From Nocardia terrae (GTDB lineage: Bacteria > Actinomycetota > Actinomycetes > Mycobacteriales > Mycobacteriaceae), in NCBI RefSeq assembly GCF_009760405.1, contig NZ_WRPP01000001.1:310001-374000 (forward strand): a DNA stretch of 64,000 nucleotides, in the 5' to 3' direction. The translations under genes and the position numbers were made by a program. This document shows positions 1 to 9,662 of this stretch, one piece after another. The notes beneath the pieces were generated by a model, which had not been told where the DNA came from, did no database searches, and was given only the letters and a program-made list of their open reading frames with translations. Numbering within the stretch: the first letter of the stretch is position 1; each line of letters starts with the position of its first letter.

Positions 1-2
1 CG

Positions 3-3000
3 GCGTTCACCAAGCTGACCGGCCGTTCGCCGATCCTGCTGGCGGGCATGACCCCGACCACGGTCGACGCGAAAATCGTTGCGGCCGCGGCCAATGCGGG
101 CCACTGGGCCGAGCTGGCCGGTGGCGGTCAGGTCACCGAGCAGATCTTCGCCGACCGCGTCGAGGAGCTGAAGAGTCTGCTGCAGCCCGGTCGCGCGGTG
201 CAGTTCAACTCGCTGTTCCTGGACCCGTACCTGTGGAAGCTGCAGCTGGGCGGCAAGCGCATCGTGCAGAAGGCCCGCACCGCGGGCGCCCCGCTGGACG
301 GCGTCATCGTCACCGCCGGCATCCCGGAACTCGAAGAGGCCGTTGCCCTCATCGAGGAGCTGACCGAGGTCGGCATCACCCACGTGGCGTTCAAGCCCGG
401 CACCGTGGCGCAGATCCGCGCCGTGCTGCGCATCGCCGACTCGGTCCCCGGCTACCCGGTGATCATGCACATCGAGGGCGGCAAGGCCGGTGGCCACCAC
501 TCCTGGGAAGACCTCGACGACCTGCTGCTCGAGACCTACGCCGAGCTGCGCGGCCGCGACAATGTGATCGTCTGCGTCGGCGGCGGCATCGGCACCCCCG
601 AGCGCGCCACCGAGTACCTCACCGGTGAATGGGCTGTGCAGCACGGCTACCCGGCCATGCCGCTGGACGGCGTGCTGGTCGGCACCGCCGCCATGGCGAC
701 CCTCGAGGCCACCACCGCCCCCGAGGTCAAGCAGCTGCTGGTCGACACCCCCGGCACCCCCGACTGGGTCGGCGCGGGCACCGCCTCCGGCGGAATGGCT
801 TCCGGCCGTTCGCAACTGGGCGCGGACATCCACGAGATCGACAATGCCGCCTCGCGCACCGGCCGCCTGCTCGACGACGTCGCCGGTGACGCCGACGCGG
901 TCGCCGAGCGCCGCGACGAGATCATCGCCGCGCTGAACGGCACCGCCAAGCCGTACTTCGGCGACGTCGCCACCATGACCTACCTGGAGTGGCTGGAGCG
1001 TTACGTCGAGCTGGCCGTCGGCCTGGACCGCCGCAAGGACTTCGACTGCGGCGCCGACTTCTCCGACGCCATCGCCGACGCCACCCGCTCGGTGTGGCTG
1101 GACATCACCTGGCGCGACCGGTTCGCGGAGATGGTGCGCCGCACCGAATCCCGCCTCAACCCGGCCGACCGCGGCGAGATCGCCACGCTTTTCGCCGAGG
1201 ACACCGCGTTCGAGGCTCCCGTGCAGGCGATCTGCACGCTGAAGGAGCAGTACCCGGCCGCCGCCGAGACCGTCCTGCACCCGGCCGACGTGCCGTTCTT
1301 CGTGAGCCTGTGCAAGACCCCCGGCAAGCCGGTCAACTTCGTCCCGGTCGTCGACCAGGACGTGCGCCGCTGGTGGCGTTCGGATTCCCTGTGGCAGGCC
1401 CACGATCCGCGCTACACCGCCGACCAGGTCTGCGTCATCCCCGGCACCGTCGCCGTCGCGGGCATCACCCGCGTCGACGAGCCGGTCGGTGAGCTCCTCG
1501 ATCGCTTCGAGCAGAACACCGCCTTCGCGCTGGTGCGCGAGGGCGTCGTCCCGGCCGCCGTGGACGGCCGCCGCCGCGCCGAGGTCGCCAACGGCCTGCT
1601 CGACATCGTGCTGGCCGCACCGGACGTGCAGTGGGCCGGTCGCACCACCGTCAACCCCATCCACCGCCTGGGCAACCTGGACGAGTGGGAGATGAACGGC
1701 AAGGGCGCCAAGCACCCGCGCACCGGCGCGACCCTGTCCGCCACCGAGGGACCCGAATCCGATTCCGCCTACGTGGAATTGGCCGTGCCGCTGCTGGGTA
1801 AGGACGCCGTCCGCATCCGCATCACCGTGCCGGTCTCCGTGTACAACGGTGGCGCGCCGGTCATTACGGAAGACGACGCCGAGGCCGCCATGAGCGCGCT
1901 GCTGGCCGTCGCCGCCGGGCAGTCGCTGCCGGAGGTCAAGACGGTCGACGGTGCCAAGGTCGCGCACTTCAATGTGGCCTGGAGCCCGGATCTCGTCGCC
2001 GACCACGCCGGTGTCACCGGGTCCGGCCTGCCGGACTCGCTGTCCACCCTCGGCCGCTCCGTGCCCGACGTCCTCGTGGGCGCCTGCTGGCCCGCCGTGT
2101 TCGCGGTGCTGGGCGCGACCCGCACCGCCGACGGCCAGAGCGTCATCGAGGGCATGCTGGACCTGGTCCACCTCGATCACCAGATCGAGCTGAACGGCGA
2201 ACTGCCTTCCGCCGCAAGCGTGCTCGCGGTCCGCGCCGAATCGGTCGAGACCCTCGACACCGATCTGGGCCGCGTGGTCGAGGTCCGCGTGCGGGTGGCG
2301 GGCATGCTCGACAAGCCCGAGACCGGCATGTCCATGCCGACCATCGCCACCCTCACCGAGCGCTTCGCCATTCGCGGCCGCACCGGTGCCGGTGAACTCG
2401 TCGACCCGCCGCGCGCCGCGGGCTCGCTGTCGGCCGACGCCACCGACACCCCGCGTCGCCGCCGCCGCGACGTGGCCCTGGTCGCCCCGCGTGCCATGGG
2501 CGCCTTCGCCCAGGTGTCGGGCGACTTCAACCCGATCCACACCTCCGACAACGCCGCCAAGCTGGCCGGTCTGGGCAGCCCGATCGTGCACGGCATGTGG
2601 CTCTCGGCCGCCGCGCAGCACGCCGTCTCGGCGATCGACTCGGGCGACAAGGTGCCGCCGCGCACCATCACCGCCTGGACCACCCGCTTCCTGGGCATGG
2701 TCCGCCTCGGCTCGGCCGTGGACGTGCGCGTGGAACGCGTTGCGGTGGACAAGGGTTCGGAGATCGTCGAGGTCTCCTGCCGCATCGACGGCAACCTGGT
2801 GATGACCGCCACCGGCCGCATCGCGCCGCCGAAGACGGTCTACGCCTTCCCCGGACAGGGCATTCAGGCCAAGGGGATGGGTCTGGACGCCCGTACGCGT
2901 TCCAAGGCGGCCAAGGACATCTGGGATCGTGCCGACAAGCACACCCGCGAGGCCCTGGGCTTCTCGATCCTGGCCGTGGTGCGCGACAACCCGACCTACC

Positions 3001-6000
3001 TCAAGGCGCGCGGCGTGGAATACCGCCACCCGCAGGGTGTGCTGCACCTGACCCAGTTCACCCAGGTCGCGATGGCGACCCTCGGTGTGGCCCAGGTCGC
3101 GGAGCTGCGCGAGGCGGGCGCCTTCATCGAGGGCGCGATGCTCGCGGGCCACTCGGTCGGCGAATACAACGCGCTGTCCGCCGCCGCGGGCGTGCTGCCG
3201 CTGAACGCGGTGCTCGAGGTCGTGTTCCAGCGTGGTTCGGCCATGCACGAGCTGGTGCCCCGGGATGCCCAGGGCCGCAGCGACTACCGCATGTGCGCCA
3301 TCCGCCCCTCGCAGATCGGTATCGCCGACGACCAGGTCATCGACTGGGTCAAGGGCATCGGCGAGCAGGCCGGGGAGTTCCTCGAGGTCGTCAACCTGAA
3401 CCTGCGCGGCGCGCAGTACGCCATCGCGGGCACCGTGAAGGGCTGCGAGGCACTGGAAACCGAGATCGAGCGCCTGCGCGCCGAGACCGGCGGCAAGCGC
3501 GCGTACGTGCTCATCCCGGGCATCGACGTGCCGTTCCACTCCACCGTGCTGCGCGCCGGTGTGCCCGAGTTCCGGCAGAAGCTCCTCGACCTGCTGCCGC
3601 AGGACCTCGACCCGAGCCTGCTCATCGGCCGCTACATCCCGAACCTGGTGCCGCGCCTGTTCAACCTGGAGCGCGATTACATCCAGGAGATCGCGGACCT
3701 GGTGCCGTCCGAGCCGCTGGCCGAGGTGCTGGCCAACTGGGACGAGTGGGCCGCCAAGGAAGTCGAGCTGTGCCGTGTGGTGCTGGTCGAGCTGCTGGCC
3801 TGGCAGTTCGCCAGCCCGGTGCGCTGGATCGAGACCCAGGATCTGCTGTTCACCGACGTCGAGCACGGCGGCCTGGGTGTCGAGCGGTTCGTCGAGATCG
3901 GTTTGGCCGCAACGCCGACCGTCGCGAACCTGGCGACCAACACGCTGAAGCTGCCGCAGTTCGGCAACGCCGTGGTCGAGGTGCTCAATATCGAGCGCGA
4001 GCGCGGCATCGTCTACGCGACCGACACCGATCCGGCTCCGGTGGAGGAGGTCGAGGAGGCTCCGGCCGAATCTGCTTCGGCCGCACCGGCTCCCGCCGCT
4101 GCCGCCGCGCCCGCTCCGGTCGCCGCGCCGACCGGCGGCCCGACCCCGGACGACATCGCGTTCTCCGCCGCCGACGCCACTCGCGTGCTCATCGCGCTGT
4201 GGACCAAGCTGCGCATGGACCAGATCGGCCCGGTGGACACCATCGAGGGCCTGTGCGACGGCGTCTCCTCGCGGCGTAACCAGCTGCTCGTCGACCTCGG
4301 CGCGGAGCTCTCGCTCGGCGCCATCGACGGCGCCGCCGACGCCGACATGGGCGCACTGTCGGGCACGGTCGATCGTCTGGCCCGCACCTACAAGCCGTTC
4401 GGCTCGGTGCTGTCCGACGCCATCGGCGACCACCTGCGCAAGGTGTTCGGCCCGTCGGGCAAGCGTCCGGCCGCCATTGCCGACCGGGTCAAGAAGACCT
4501 GGGGTCTGGGCGACGGCTGGGCCAGCCACGTCACCGCCGAGGTCTCCCTCGGCACCCGCGAGGGCGCGTCCGTGCGCGGTGGCGACCTGGGCGGCCTTGT
4601 CTCCGGCGGACTTTCGGACGGTGCGTCCGTGGACGCCGCCATCGACGCCGCCGTGCAGTCGGTGGCCGCGCGCCGCGGGATCGCGGTCTCCATGCCGACC
4701 GCCGGTGGCGGCGCGGGTGGCGCGACCGTCGACGCGGCCGCGCTGGGTGAGTTCACCGAGCAGATCACCGGCCGCGACGGTGTGCTGGCGCAGGCCGCCC
4801 GCGTGATCCTGGAATCCCTGGGCCACGTCGAGCAGGCGTCCGCGCCGGAGGCCACCACCGACACCCTGGTGGACCTGGTCTCGGCCGAACTGGGTTCGGA
4901 CTGGCCGCGACTGGTCGCGCCCGCCTTCGACGCCAAGAAGGCCGTGCTCATCGACGACCGGTGGGCTTCTGCCCGTGAGGATCTGGCCCGCCTGTGGTTC
5001 GGCAACGACGGCTCGCTGCCGGTCGAGCCCGAGGTGGACGGCTACTACGGTGCCGGGGAAGCCGTTGCGGCCCAGGCCAACTGGTGGCGCAACCGGGCCA
5101 TGAAGGAAGCCCGCTCGGTGCTGGCGGGTGTTTACGGCGCGATCGCCGAGGCCGCCCTGAACACCGACGAGGCCGGTGTCTGGTCCTCCGACATCGCCGT
5201 GATCACCGGCGCCAGCAAGGGTTCCATCGCGGCGGCGGCCACCGGCCGACTGCTCGCGGGCGGTGCGACCGTGGTCGTCACCACCTCCAAGCTGGACGAT
5301 GATCGCCTGGGCTTCTACAAGCAGCTCTACCGCGACAACGCCCGCCACGGCGCCGCCCTGTGGGTGGTTCCGGCGAACATGGCCTCCTACACCGATATCG
5401 ACGCGCTCATCGAGTGGGTCGGCAACGAGCAGGTCGACAATGCCGGTGGCGCGAAGGTCCTCGTCAAGGAGGCGATGACCCCGACGCTGCTGCTGCCGTT
5501 CGCCGCGCCGCGGGTGGCCGGTGACATGTCCGACGCCGGCGCCCGCGCCGAGATGGAGATGCGGGTCCTGCTGTGGTCGGTGGAGCGCCTCATCGGCGGT
5601 CTGTCCAAGATCGGCGCGGACCACGATGTCGACGCGAAACTGCATGTGGTGCTGCCGGGTTCGCCCAACCGCGGCATGTTCGGCGGTGACGGCGCCTACG
5701 GCGAGTCCAAGGCCGCCCTGGATGCCATCGTCGCCAAGTGGCGGGCGGAGAAGTCCTGGTCGGAGCGGGTCACCCTGGTGCACGCGCTGATCGGCTGGGT
5801 GCGCGGCACCGGCCTCATGGGCGGCAACGACCCGCTGGTCGAGGCCGTCGAGAAGGCCGGCGTGCACACCTGGTCCACGCTGCAGATGGCCGACGAACTG
5901 CTCAAGTGGTGCAGCTCGCGGGCCCGCGTGGTGACCGCCGCCGGACCGCAGCAGATCGACCTGACCGGCGGACTGGCCGGAGCCAAGCTGGATCTGCCGG

Positions 6001-8087
6001 AGCTGGCCCGCGAAGCGCGCGAGCAGGCCGAGGCCGCTGCCGCCGCGGAGTCGGAAGGCTCCGAGGGCGTGACCATCTCGGCACTGCCCGCCCCGCCGAC
6101 CCTGAGCTCCAAGCTGCCGACCCCCGAATGGGGTTCGGTCACCGCCGATCTCGACGACATGGTCGTCATCGTCGGTGCGGGCGAGCTCGGCCCCTACGGT
6201 TCGGCGCGCACCCGCTTCGAGATGGAGGTCTCCGACCAGCTCTCCGCCGCGGGCGTGCTCGAGCTGGCTTGGACCACCGGCCTGGTCACCTGGGAGAACG
6301 ATCCCAAGCCGGGCTGGTACGACACCGAATCCGGTGAGTACGTCGACGAATCCGAGGTGGCCGAGCGCTACCACGACACCGTGGTGGAGCGGTGCGGCGT
6401 GCGCCGCTACGGCGACGACGGGGCCATGATCGACAATGCCGCACCGCTTTTGACCTCGGTGTTCCTGGACAAGGACCTCACCTTCGTGGTCAACAGCGAG
6501 GCCGAGGCGCGGTCGTTCTTCTCCGCCAACCCGGAGCAGACGGTCGTCACCCCGGTCGAGGGCACGGGCGACTGGCAGGTGACCCGCAAGGCGGGCACCG
6601 AGATTCGGGTGCCGCGCAAGGCCAAGCTGTCGCGCACCGTCGGCGGTCAGATCCCCACCGGCTGGGATCCCACCAAGTGGGGCATCTCCGCCGACATGGC
6701 GAGCTCCATCGACCGGGTGGCGCTGTGGAACATCGTCTGCACCGTGGACGCGTTCCTGAGCTCCGGCTTCAGCCCGGCCGAACTCATGAGCTGGGTGCAC
6801 CCGGCCATGGTCGCCAACACCCAGGGCACCGGTATGGGCGGCATGTCGTCGATGCGCTCGCTCTACATCGACAACCTGCTCGGTGAGCCGCACGCCAACG
6901 ACATCCTGCAGGAGGCGCTGCCCAACGTCGCTCTGGCGCACGTGGTTCAGAGCTACGTCGGCTCCTACGGCGGCATGATCCACCCGGTCGCTGCCTGCGC
7001 GACCGCGGCGGTCTCCGTCGAGGAGGGTGTGGACAAGATCAAGCTGGGCAAGGCCGACCTGGTGGTCGCCGGTGGTTACGACGACCTCGGCATCGAGGGC
7101 ATCGTGGGCTTCGGTGACATGTCGGCCACCGCCGACTCGGCGGCCATGTCCGCCAAGGGCATCAGCGACCGCTACTTCTCCCGTGCCAACGACCGTCGCC
7201 GCGGCGGCTTCGTCGAATCGCAGGGTGGCGGAACGGTGCTGCTGGCCCGCGGCTCGGTGGCGCTGGAGATGGGTTTGCCGGTGCTGGGTGTCGTCGCCTT
7301 CGCGCAGTCCTTCGCCGACGGCGTGCACACCTCCATCCCGGCCCCCGGCCTGGGTGCGCTGGGCGCCGGTCGCGGTGGCCCGGAGTCCAAGCTGGCCAAG
7401 GAGCTCGCCAAGCTCGGCGTCAGCCCGGACGAGATCGCAGTGGTGTCCAAGCACGACACCTCCACCGCCGCAAACGATCCCAACGAGTCCGAGCTGCACG
7501 AGCGGCTGGCCACCTCCCTCGGCCGTTCGGAAGGCGCTCCGCTGTTCGTGGTTTCGCAGAAGACCCTCACCGGTCACGCGAAGGGCGGCGCGGCGGCGTT
7601 CCAGATGATCGGCCTGTGCCAGGTGCTCGAGCAGGGTGTCATCCCGCCCAACCGCAGCCTGGACTGCGTGGACGAGAAGATGGCCCAGTACCCGCACCTG
7701 GTGTGGCTGCGTGAGGCGCTGACGGTGGGAGATCGCCTGCCGCTCAAGGCCGGTCTGGTCACGTCGCTCGGCTTCGGCCACGTCTCCGGCCTGGTCGCCA
7801 TCGTGCACCCGCAGGCGTTCGTCGAGGCCATCGCCGACGCCGAACAGCGTGAGGCGTACCAGCGCAAGGCGCAGGAGCGTCAGCTCGCGGGCCGTCAGCG
7901 CTTCGCCGAGGCCATGTGCGGCGGGGCCCCGCTGTACGAGCGGCCCGCCGACCGCCGCCTCGGCGGCGACGGGACCCCGGCCAAGAAGTCGCGTCAGCTG
8001 GAAGCCGATGTGCTGCTGTCGCAGCAGGCCCGACTGGGTGCGGACGCCGTGTACGTCGCGGTGCCGAAAGGCCCGGGCTGCCAGTAG
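3..8087 (+). CDS. fas: Type I fatty acid synthase, C-terminal 2694 residues (5' end outside window)
   Basis: Multifunctional FAS-I that makes long-chain acyl-CoAs from acetyl- and malonyl-CoA in the cytoplasm. The frame is open from base 3, so the N-terminal acyltransferase lies upstream. Visible order, numbered from base 3: FMN/NADPH enoyl reductase (SPILLAGMTPTTVD near 9-22, GGKAGGHHSW near 160); MaoC-type hot-dog dehydratase (GDFNPIH near 840, IVHGMW); malonyl/palmitoyl transferase with nucleophile Ser in GHSVGEY (about 1051); Ala/Pro linker and ACP with candidate phosphopantetheine Ser in DGVSSRRNQ (about 1422); ketoreductase with ITGASKG (about 1735) and a YGESK motif; ketosynthase with Cys in ACATAA (about 2332) and its His motifs (KHDTS, TGHAKGG). 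This is the mycobacterial FAS-I domain order. The size fits a protein of about 3,100 residues. No frameshift is visible. Confidence 0.97.
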   Translation, partial: AFTKLTGRSPILLAGMTPTTVDAKIVAAAANAGHWAELAGGGQVTEQIFADRVEELKSLLQPGRAVQFNSLFLDPYLWKLQLGGKRIVQKARTAGAPLDGVIVTAGIPELEEAVALIEELTEVGITHVAFKPGTVAQIRAVLRIADSVPGYPVIMHIEGGKAGGHHSWEDLDDLLLETYAELRGRDNVIVCVGGGIGTPERATEYLTGEWAVQHGYPAMPLDGVLVGTAAMATLEATTAPEVKQLLVDTPGTPDWVGAGTASGGMASGRSQLGADIHEIDNAASRTGRLLDDVAGDADAVAERRDEIIAALNGTAKPYFGDVATMTYLEWLERYVELAVGLDRRKDFDCGADFSDAIADATRSVWLDITWRDRFAEMVRRTESRLNPADRGEIATLFAEDTAFEAPVQAICTLKEQYPAAAETVLHPADVPFFVSLCKTPGKPVNFVPVVDQDVRRWWRSDSLWQAHDPRYTADQVCVIPGTVAVAGITRVDEPVGELLDRFEQNTAFALVREGVVPAAVDGRRRAEVANGLLDIVLAAPDVQWAGRTTVNPIHRLGNLDEWEMNGKGAKHPRTGATLSATEGPESDSAYVELAVPLLGKDAVRIRITVPVSVYNGGAPVITEDDAEAAMSALLAVAAGQSLPEVKTVDGAKVAHFNVAWSPDLVADHAGVTGSGLPDSLSTLGRSVPDVLVGACWPAVFAVLGATRTADGQSVIEGMLDLVHLDHQIELNGELPSAASVLAVRAESVETLDTDLGRVVEVRVRVAGMLDKPETGMSMPTIATLTERFAIRGRTGAGELVDPPRAAGSLSADATDTPRRRRRDVALVAPRAMGAFAQVSGDFNPIHTSDNAAKLAGLGSPIVHGMWLSAAAQHAVSAIDSGDKVPPRTITAWTTRFLGMVRLGSAVDVRVERVAVDKGSEIVEVSCRIDGNLVMTATGRIAPPKTVYAFPGQGIQAKGMGLDARTRSKAAKDIWDRADKHTREALGFSILAVVRDNPTYLKARGVEYRHPQGVLHLTQFTQVAMATLGVAQVAELREAGAFIEGAMLAGHSVGEYNALSAAAGVLPLNAVLEVVFQRGSAMHELVPRDAQGRSDYRMCAIRPSQIGIADDQVIDWVKGIGEQAGEFLEVVNLNLRGAQYAIAGTVKGCEALETEIERLRAETGGKRAYVLIPGIDVPFHSTVLRAGVPEFRQKLLDLLPQDLDPSLLIGRYIPNLVPRLFNLERDYIQEIADLVPSEPLAEVLANWDEWAAKEVELCRVVLVELLAWQFASPVRWIETQDLLFTDVEHGGLGVERFVEIGLAATPTVANLATNTLKLPQFGNAVVEVLNIERERGIVYATDTDPAPVEEVEEAPAESASAAPAPAAAAAPAPVAAPTGGPTPDDIAFSAADATRVLIALWTKLRMDQIGPVDTIEGLCDGVSSRRNQLLVDLGAELSLGAIDGAADADMGALSGTVDRLARTYKPFGSVLSDAIGDHLRKVFGPSGKRPAAIADRVKKTWGLGDGWASHVTAEVSLGTREGASVRGGDLGGLVSGGLSDGASVDAAIDAAVQSVAARRGIAVSMPTAGGGAGGATVDAAALGEFTEQITGRDGVLAQAARVILESLGHVEQASAPEATTDTLVDLVSAELGSDWPRLVAPAFDAKKAVLIDDRWASAREDLARLWFGNDGSLPVEPEVDGYYGAGEAVAAQANWWRNRAMKEARSVLAGVYGAIAEAALNTDEAGVWSSDIAVITGASKGSIAAAATGRLLAGGATVVVTTSKLDDDRLGFYKQLYRDNARHGAALWVVPANMASYTDIDALIEWVGNEQVDNAGGAKVLVKEAMTPTLLLPFAAPRVAGDMSDAGARAEMEMRVLLWSVERLIGGLSKIGADHDVDAKLHVVLPGSPNRGMFGGDGAYGESKAALDAIVAKWRAEKSWSERVTLVHALIGWVRGTGLMGGNDPLVEAVEKAGVHTWSTLQMADELLKWCSSRARVVTAAGPQQIDLTGGLAGAKLDLPELAREAREQAEAAAAAESEGSEGVTISALPAPPTLSSKLPTPEWGSVTADLDDMVVIVGAGELGPYGSARTRFEMEVSDQLSAAGVLELAWTTGLVTWENDPKPGWYDTESGEYVDESEVAERYHDTVVERCGVRRYGDDGAMIDNAAPLLTSVFLDKDLTFVVNSEAEARSFFSANPEQTVVTPVEGTGDWQVTRKAGTEIRVPRKAKLSRTVGGQIPTGWDPTKWGISADMASSIDRVALWNIVCTVDAFLSSGFSPAELMSWVHPAMVANTQGTGMGGMSSMRSLYIDNLLGEPHANDILQEALPNVALAHVVQSYVGSYGGMIHPVAACATAAVSVEEGVDKIKLGKADLVVAGGYDDLGIEGIVGFGDMSATADSAAMSAKGISDRYFSRANDRRRGGFVESQGGGTVLLARGSVALEMGLPVLGVVAFAQSFADGVHTSIPAPGLGALGAGRGGPESKLAKELAKLGVSPDEIAVVSKHDTSTAANDPNESELHERLATSLGRSEGAPLFVVSQKTLTGHAKGGAAAFQMIGLCQVLEQGVIPPNRSLDCVDEKMAQYPHLVWLREALTVGDRLPLKAGLVTSLGFGHVSGLVAIVHPQAFVEAIADAEQREAYQRKAQERQLAGRQRFAEAMCGGAPLYERPADRRLGGDGTPAKKSRQLEADVLLSQQARLGADAVYVAVPKGPGCQ

Positions 8088-8129
8088 AAGAGACGGGCCT
8101 GCCGTTCTGTAGCTCTCGGCAGGTCTGAC

Positions 8130-8163
8130 ACGGCGGGCTCGCGTTTTCGCGCGGGCCCGCCGT
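8130..8163 (+). terminator. Hairpin after fas
   Basis: A 14-bp stem with one G-U pair (arms 8130-8143 and 8150-8163) closes over a six-base loop, 42 bp after the fas stop. There is no clear T run. A second, smaller hairpin (CCTGCCG/CGGCAGG, 8099-8123) precedes it. It probably ends or attenuates fas transcription before acpS. Confidence 0.5.
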
Positions 8164-8174
8164 TCCATGTGCTG

Positions 8175-8190
8175 CCTACGGTGCCGTAGG
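8175..8190. promoter_or_regulatory. Palindromic operator candidate upstream of acpS
   Basis: CCTACGG-TG-CCGTAGG is a perfect inverted repeat with 7-bp arms. A possible -10 hexamer TATGTT follows at about 8199-8204, and the acpS GTG is at 8252. The position suggests acpS has its own regulated promoter and is not only read through from fas. The binding protein is unknown; the TetR product encoded at 8694-9332 is one candidate. Confidence 0.4.
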
Positions 8191-8251
8191 TCCGCTGGTA
8201 TGTTCGCAGCCAATTCGACTGCATCAACGAGGAATCTAGGAGTCCCGCACT

Positions 8252-8674
8252 GTGACGATCCTGGGTATCGGCCTGGACTTGGTCACCATCTCCGAGTTCG
8301 CCGAGCAAATGGAACGCACCGGAACCACCATGCTCCGGGAGAGTTTCACCGCCGGAGAACGGCGCTACTGCCAGAGCAAGGGCACCGATCCGGCCCGCAG
8401 CTACGCCATCCGCTGGGCGGCGAAGGAGGCGGTCATCAAGGCGTGGGCGTCCTCCCGCTTCGCCCGCAGCCCGCAGATCGGCGACAACCCGTATCCGCTC
8501 ATCGAGGTCGTCAACGACGCCTGGGGACGGCCGAGTATCAAATTGCACGGGCTGGCAGCGGAATTCCTGCCCCGGGTGCGAGTTCACCTGTCGCTGACCC
8601 ACGATGGCGACACCGCCGCCGCCATGGTGGTGCTCGAGGACCCGGGCGAACTAGCCGATCTGATGCGCGACTAG
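8252..8674 (+). CDS. acpS: Holo-[acyl-carrier-protein] synthase AcpS
   Basis: Transfers 4'-phosphopantetheine from CoA to the ACP serine, here most likely that of the adjacent FAS-I. The 140-residue product has the AcpS landmarks: GIGLDLV at the N-terminus with the Mg-binding Asp, and the central RYAIRWAAKEAVIKA-like helix with its Lys-Glu pair, followed by LSLTHDGD near the C-terminus. GTG at 8252 is preferred because AGGAG (8239-8243) lies 8 bp upstream. The fas-acpS pairing is conserved in mycobacteria, where this AcpS serves FAS-I. Confidence 0.95.
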   Translation: MTILGIGLDLVTISEFAEQMERTGTTMLRESFTAGERRYCQSKGTDPARSYAIRWAAKEAVIKAWASSRFARSPQIGDNPYPLIEVVNDAWGRPSIKLHGLAAEFLPRVRVHLSLTHDGDTAAAMVVLEDPGELADLMRD

Positions 8675-8693
8675 TCCCGGATCGCGGGTCCCG

Positions 8694-9332
8694 CTACTCC
8701 GGATCGAAGGTGGTGCGCTGCCCGCCGGAGCGCGATTCCTTCTCCGCGATCAGCAGATACGCCACCATGAGGCGCTTGAGCTCCGCCACGGCGTCCTCAT
8801 GGCTCAGGCCGTCCTGTACCGAGAAATTCAGCATCGAGTACACGACGTGCACCAGCACCTGCGCCATCATGGAGCGGCGGCCGCGGGGGGTGCGCGGCAT
8901 GAGCGGGCGCAGCATCTGCGAAACCGCTTCGGCGAACTCCTTTTCGTGGATCGCGCCGGTGGCCCGGGTGGAGGGCGTGGACTGCATGGCCAGCCACACC
9001 TCGCGCCGCGACGGGTCGGTCATCCACAGATCGGCCAGGTGGTCGACCAGCGCGGTCATGTGCCGCAGCCAGTCCATGGACGGGATCTCGCCGTGGAAGT
9101 CGGCCAGCTCCTGTGAAACCGCCACCAGGTCTTGGCGATTCAGCTCGCAGACGATGACGTACTTGTTGGCGAAGAACTGGTAGAGGGTGCCGATCGGCAC
9201 TTCCGCGCGGGCCGCGACCTCTTCACAGGTGAACGATTCGAAACCGACCTCGACCAATAATTCCCGGGAAGCCTGCAACAGGGCGTCGAACTTGCGTTTT
9301 GATCGTTCCTGCGTCGGGCGGCGACGGGGCAT
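8694..9332 (-). CDS. TetR/AcrR family transcriptional regulator
   Basis: A 212-residue one-component repressor type. The N-terminal helix-turn-helix reads VGFESFTCEEVAARAEVP then IGTLYQFFANKYVIV (about residues 27-60), followed by an all-helical ligand domain. The open frame extends to 9512, but ATG 9332 (MPRRRPTQERSK) is chosen because the extra 60 residues are Arg-rich, low-quality sequence and TetR proteins normally begin just before the HTH. It converges on acpS and diverges from the gene at 9663. It does not resemble mycobacterial FasR beyond the fold, so a role in fas control is only a positional guess. Confidence 0.88.
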   Translation of the reverse strand: MPRRRPTQERSKRKFDALLQASRELLVEVGFESFTCEEVAARAEVPIGTLYQFFANKYVIVCELNRQDLVAVSQELADFHGEIPSMDWLRHMTALVDHLADLWMTDPSRREVWLAMQSTPSTRATGAIHEKEFAEAVSQMLRPLMPRTPRGRRSMMAQVLVHVVYSMLNFSVQDGLSHEDAVAELKRLMVAYLLIAEKESRSGGQRTTFDPE

Positions 9333-9662
9333 CAGCTCCTGCGGGTCGTCCTGCAGCTCCAACGCAGGGTCCGGTCGTCGCGTCGACCTGGCTCCCGTGC
9401 GTGCATCCACGCTGAACAGCCTACGGGTAGCGACACGCGCATGACACGCTGCGGTACTTCGTGTGTCATCGAATACCACCCATCCGAGCCGCCTTCGGCG
9501 CCGAACACCCATCGCAGCTGCATCTCAGCTGCCGATCTTTCCGGAAGGGGTCACCCCCCTTCCGAACCCTGGCGGAGGCTGCGTCACCCGATCCCCACCG
9601 CTGAGCCCCCGAGTCCCCGCCCTCGTGTTCATTGTCGACAAGACGACGTTGGAAGGCTGATT
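9333..9662. other. Intergenic region between divergent TetR gene and 9663 gene
   Basis: No gene is seen. It contains ATGACAC at 9441-9447 and its inverted partner GTGTCAT at 9473-9479, a possible operator for the neighbouring TetR protein. A ribosome binding site, GGAAGG (9651-9656), precedes the GTG at 9663. Confidence 0.4.

Noticed and set aside
2597..4279. 560-residue plus-strand open frame inside fas
   Set aside because: Out-of-frame Arg/Gly-rich shadow of the FAS-I gene.
8694..9332. FasR, the known activator of fas-acpS
   Set aside because: Only the TetR fold is shared. The sequence around the HTH differs from mycobacterial FasR as I know it, and gene order alone is not enough.
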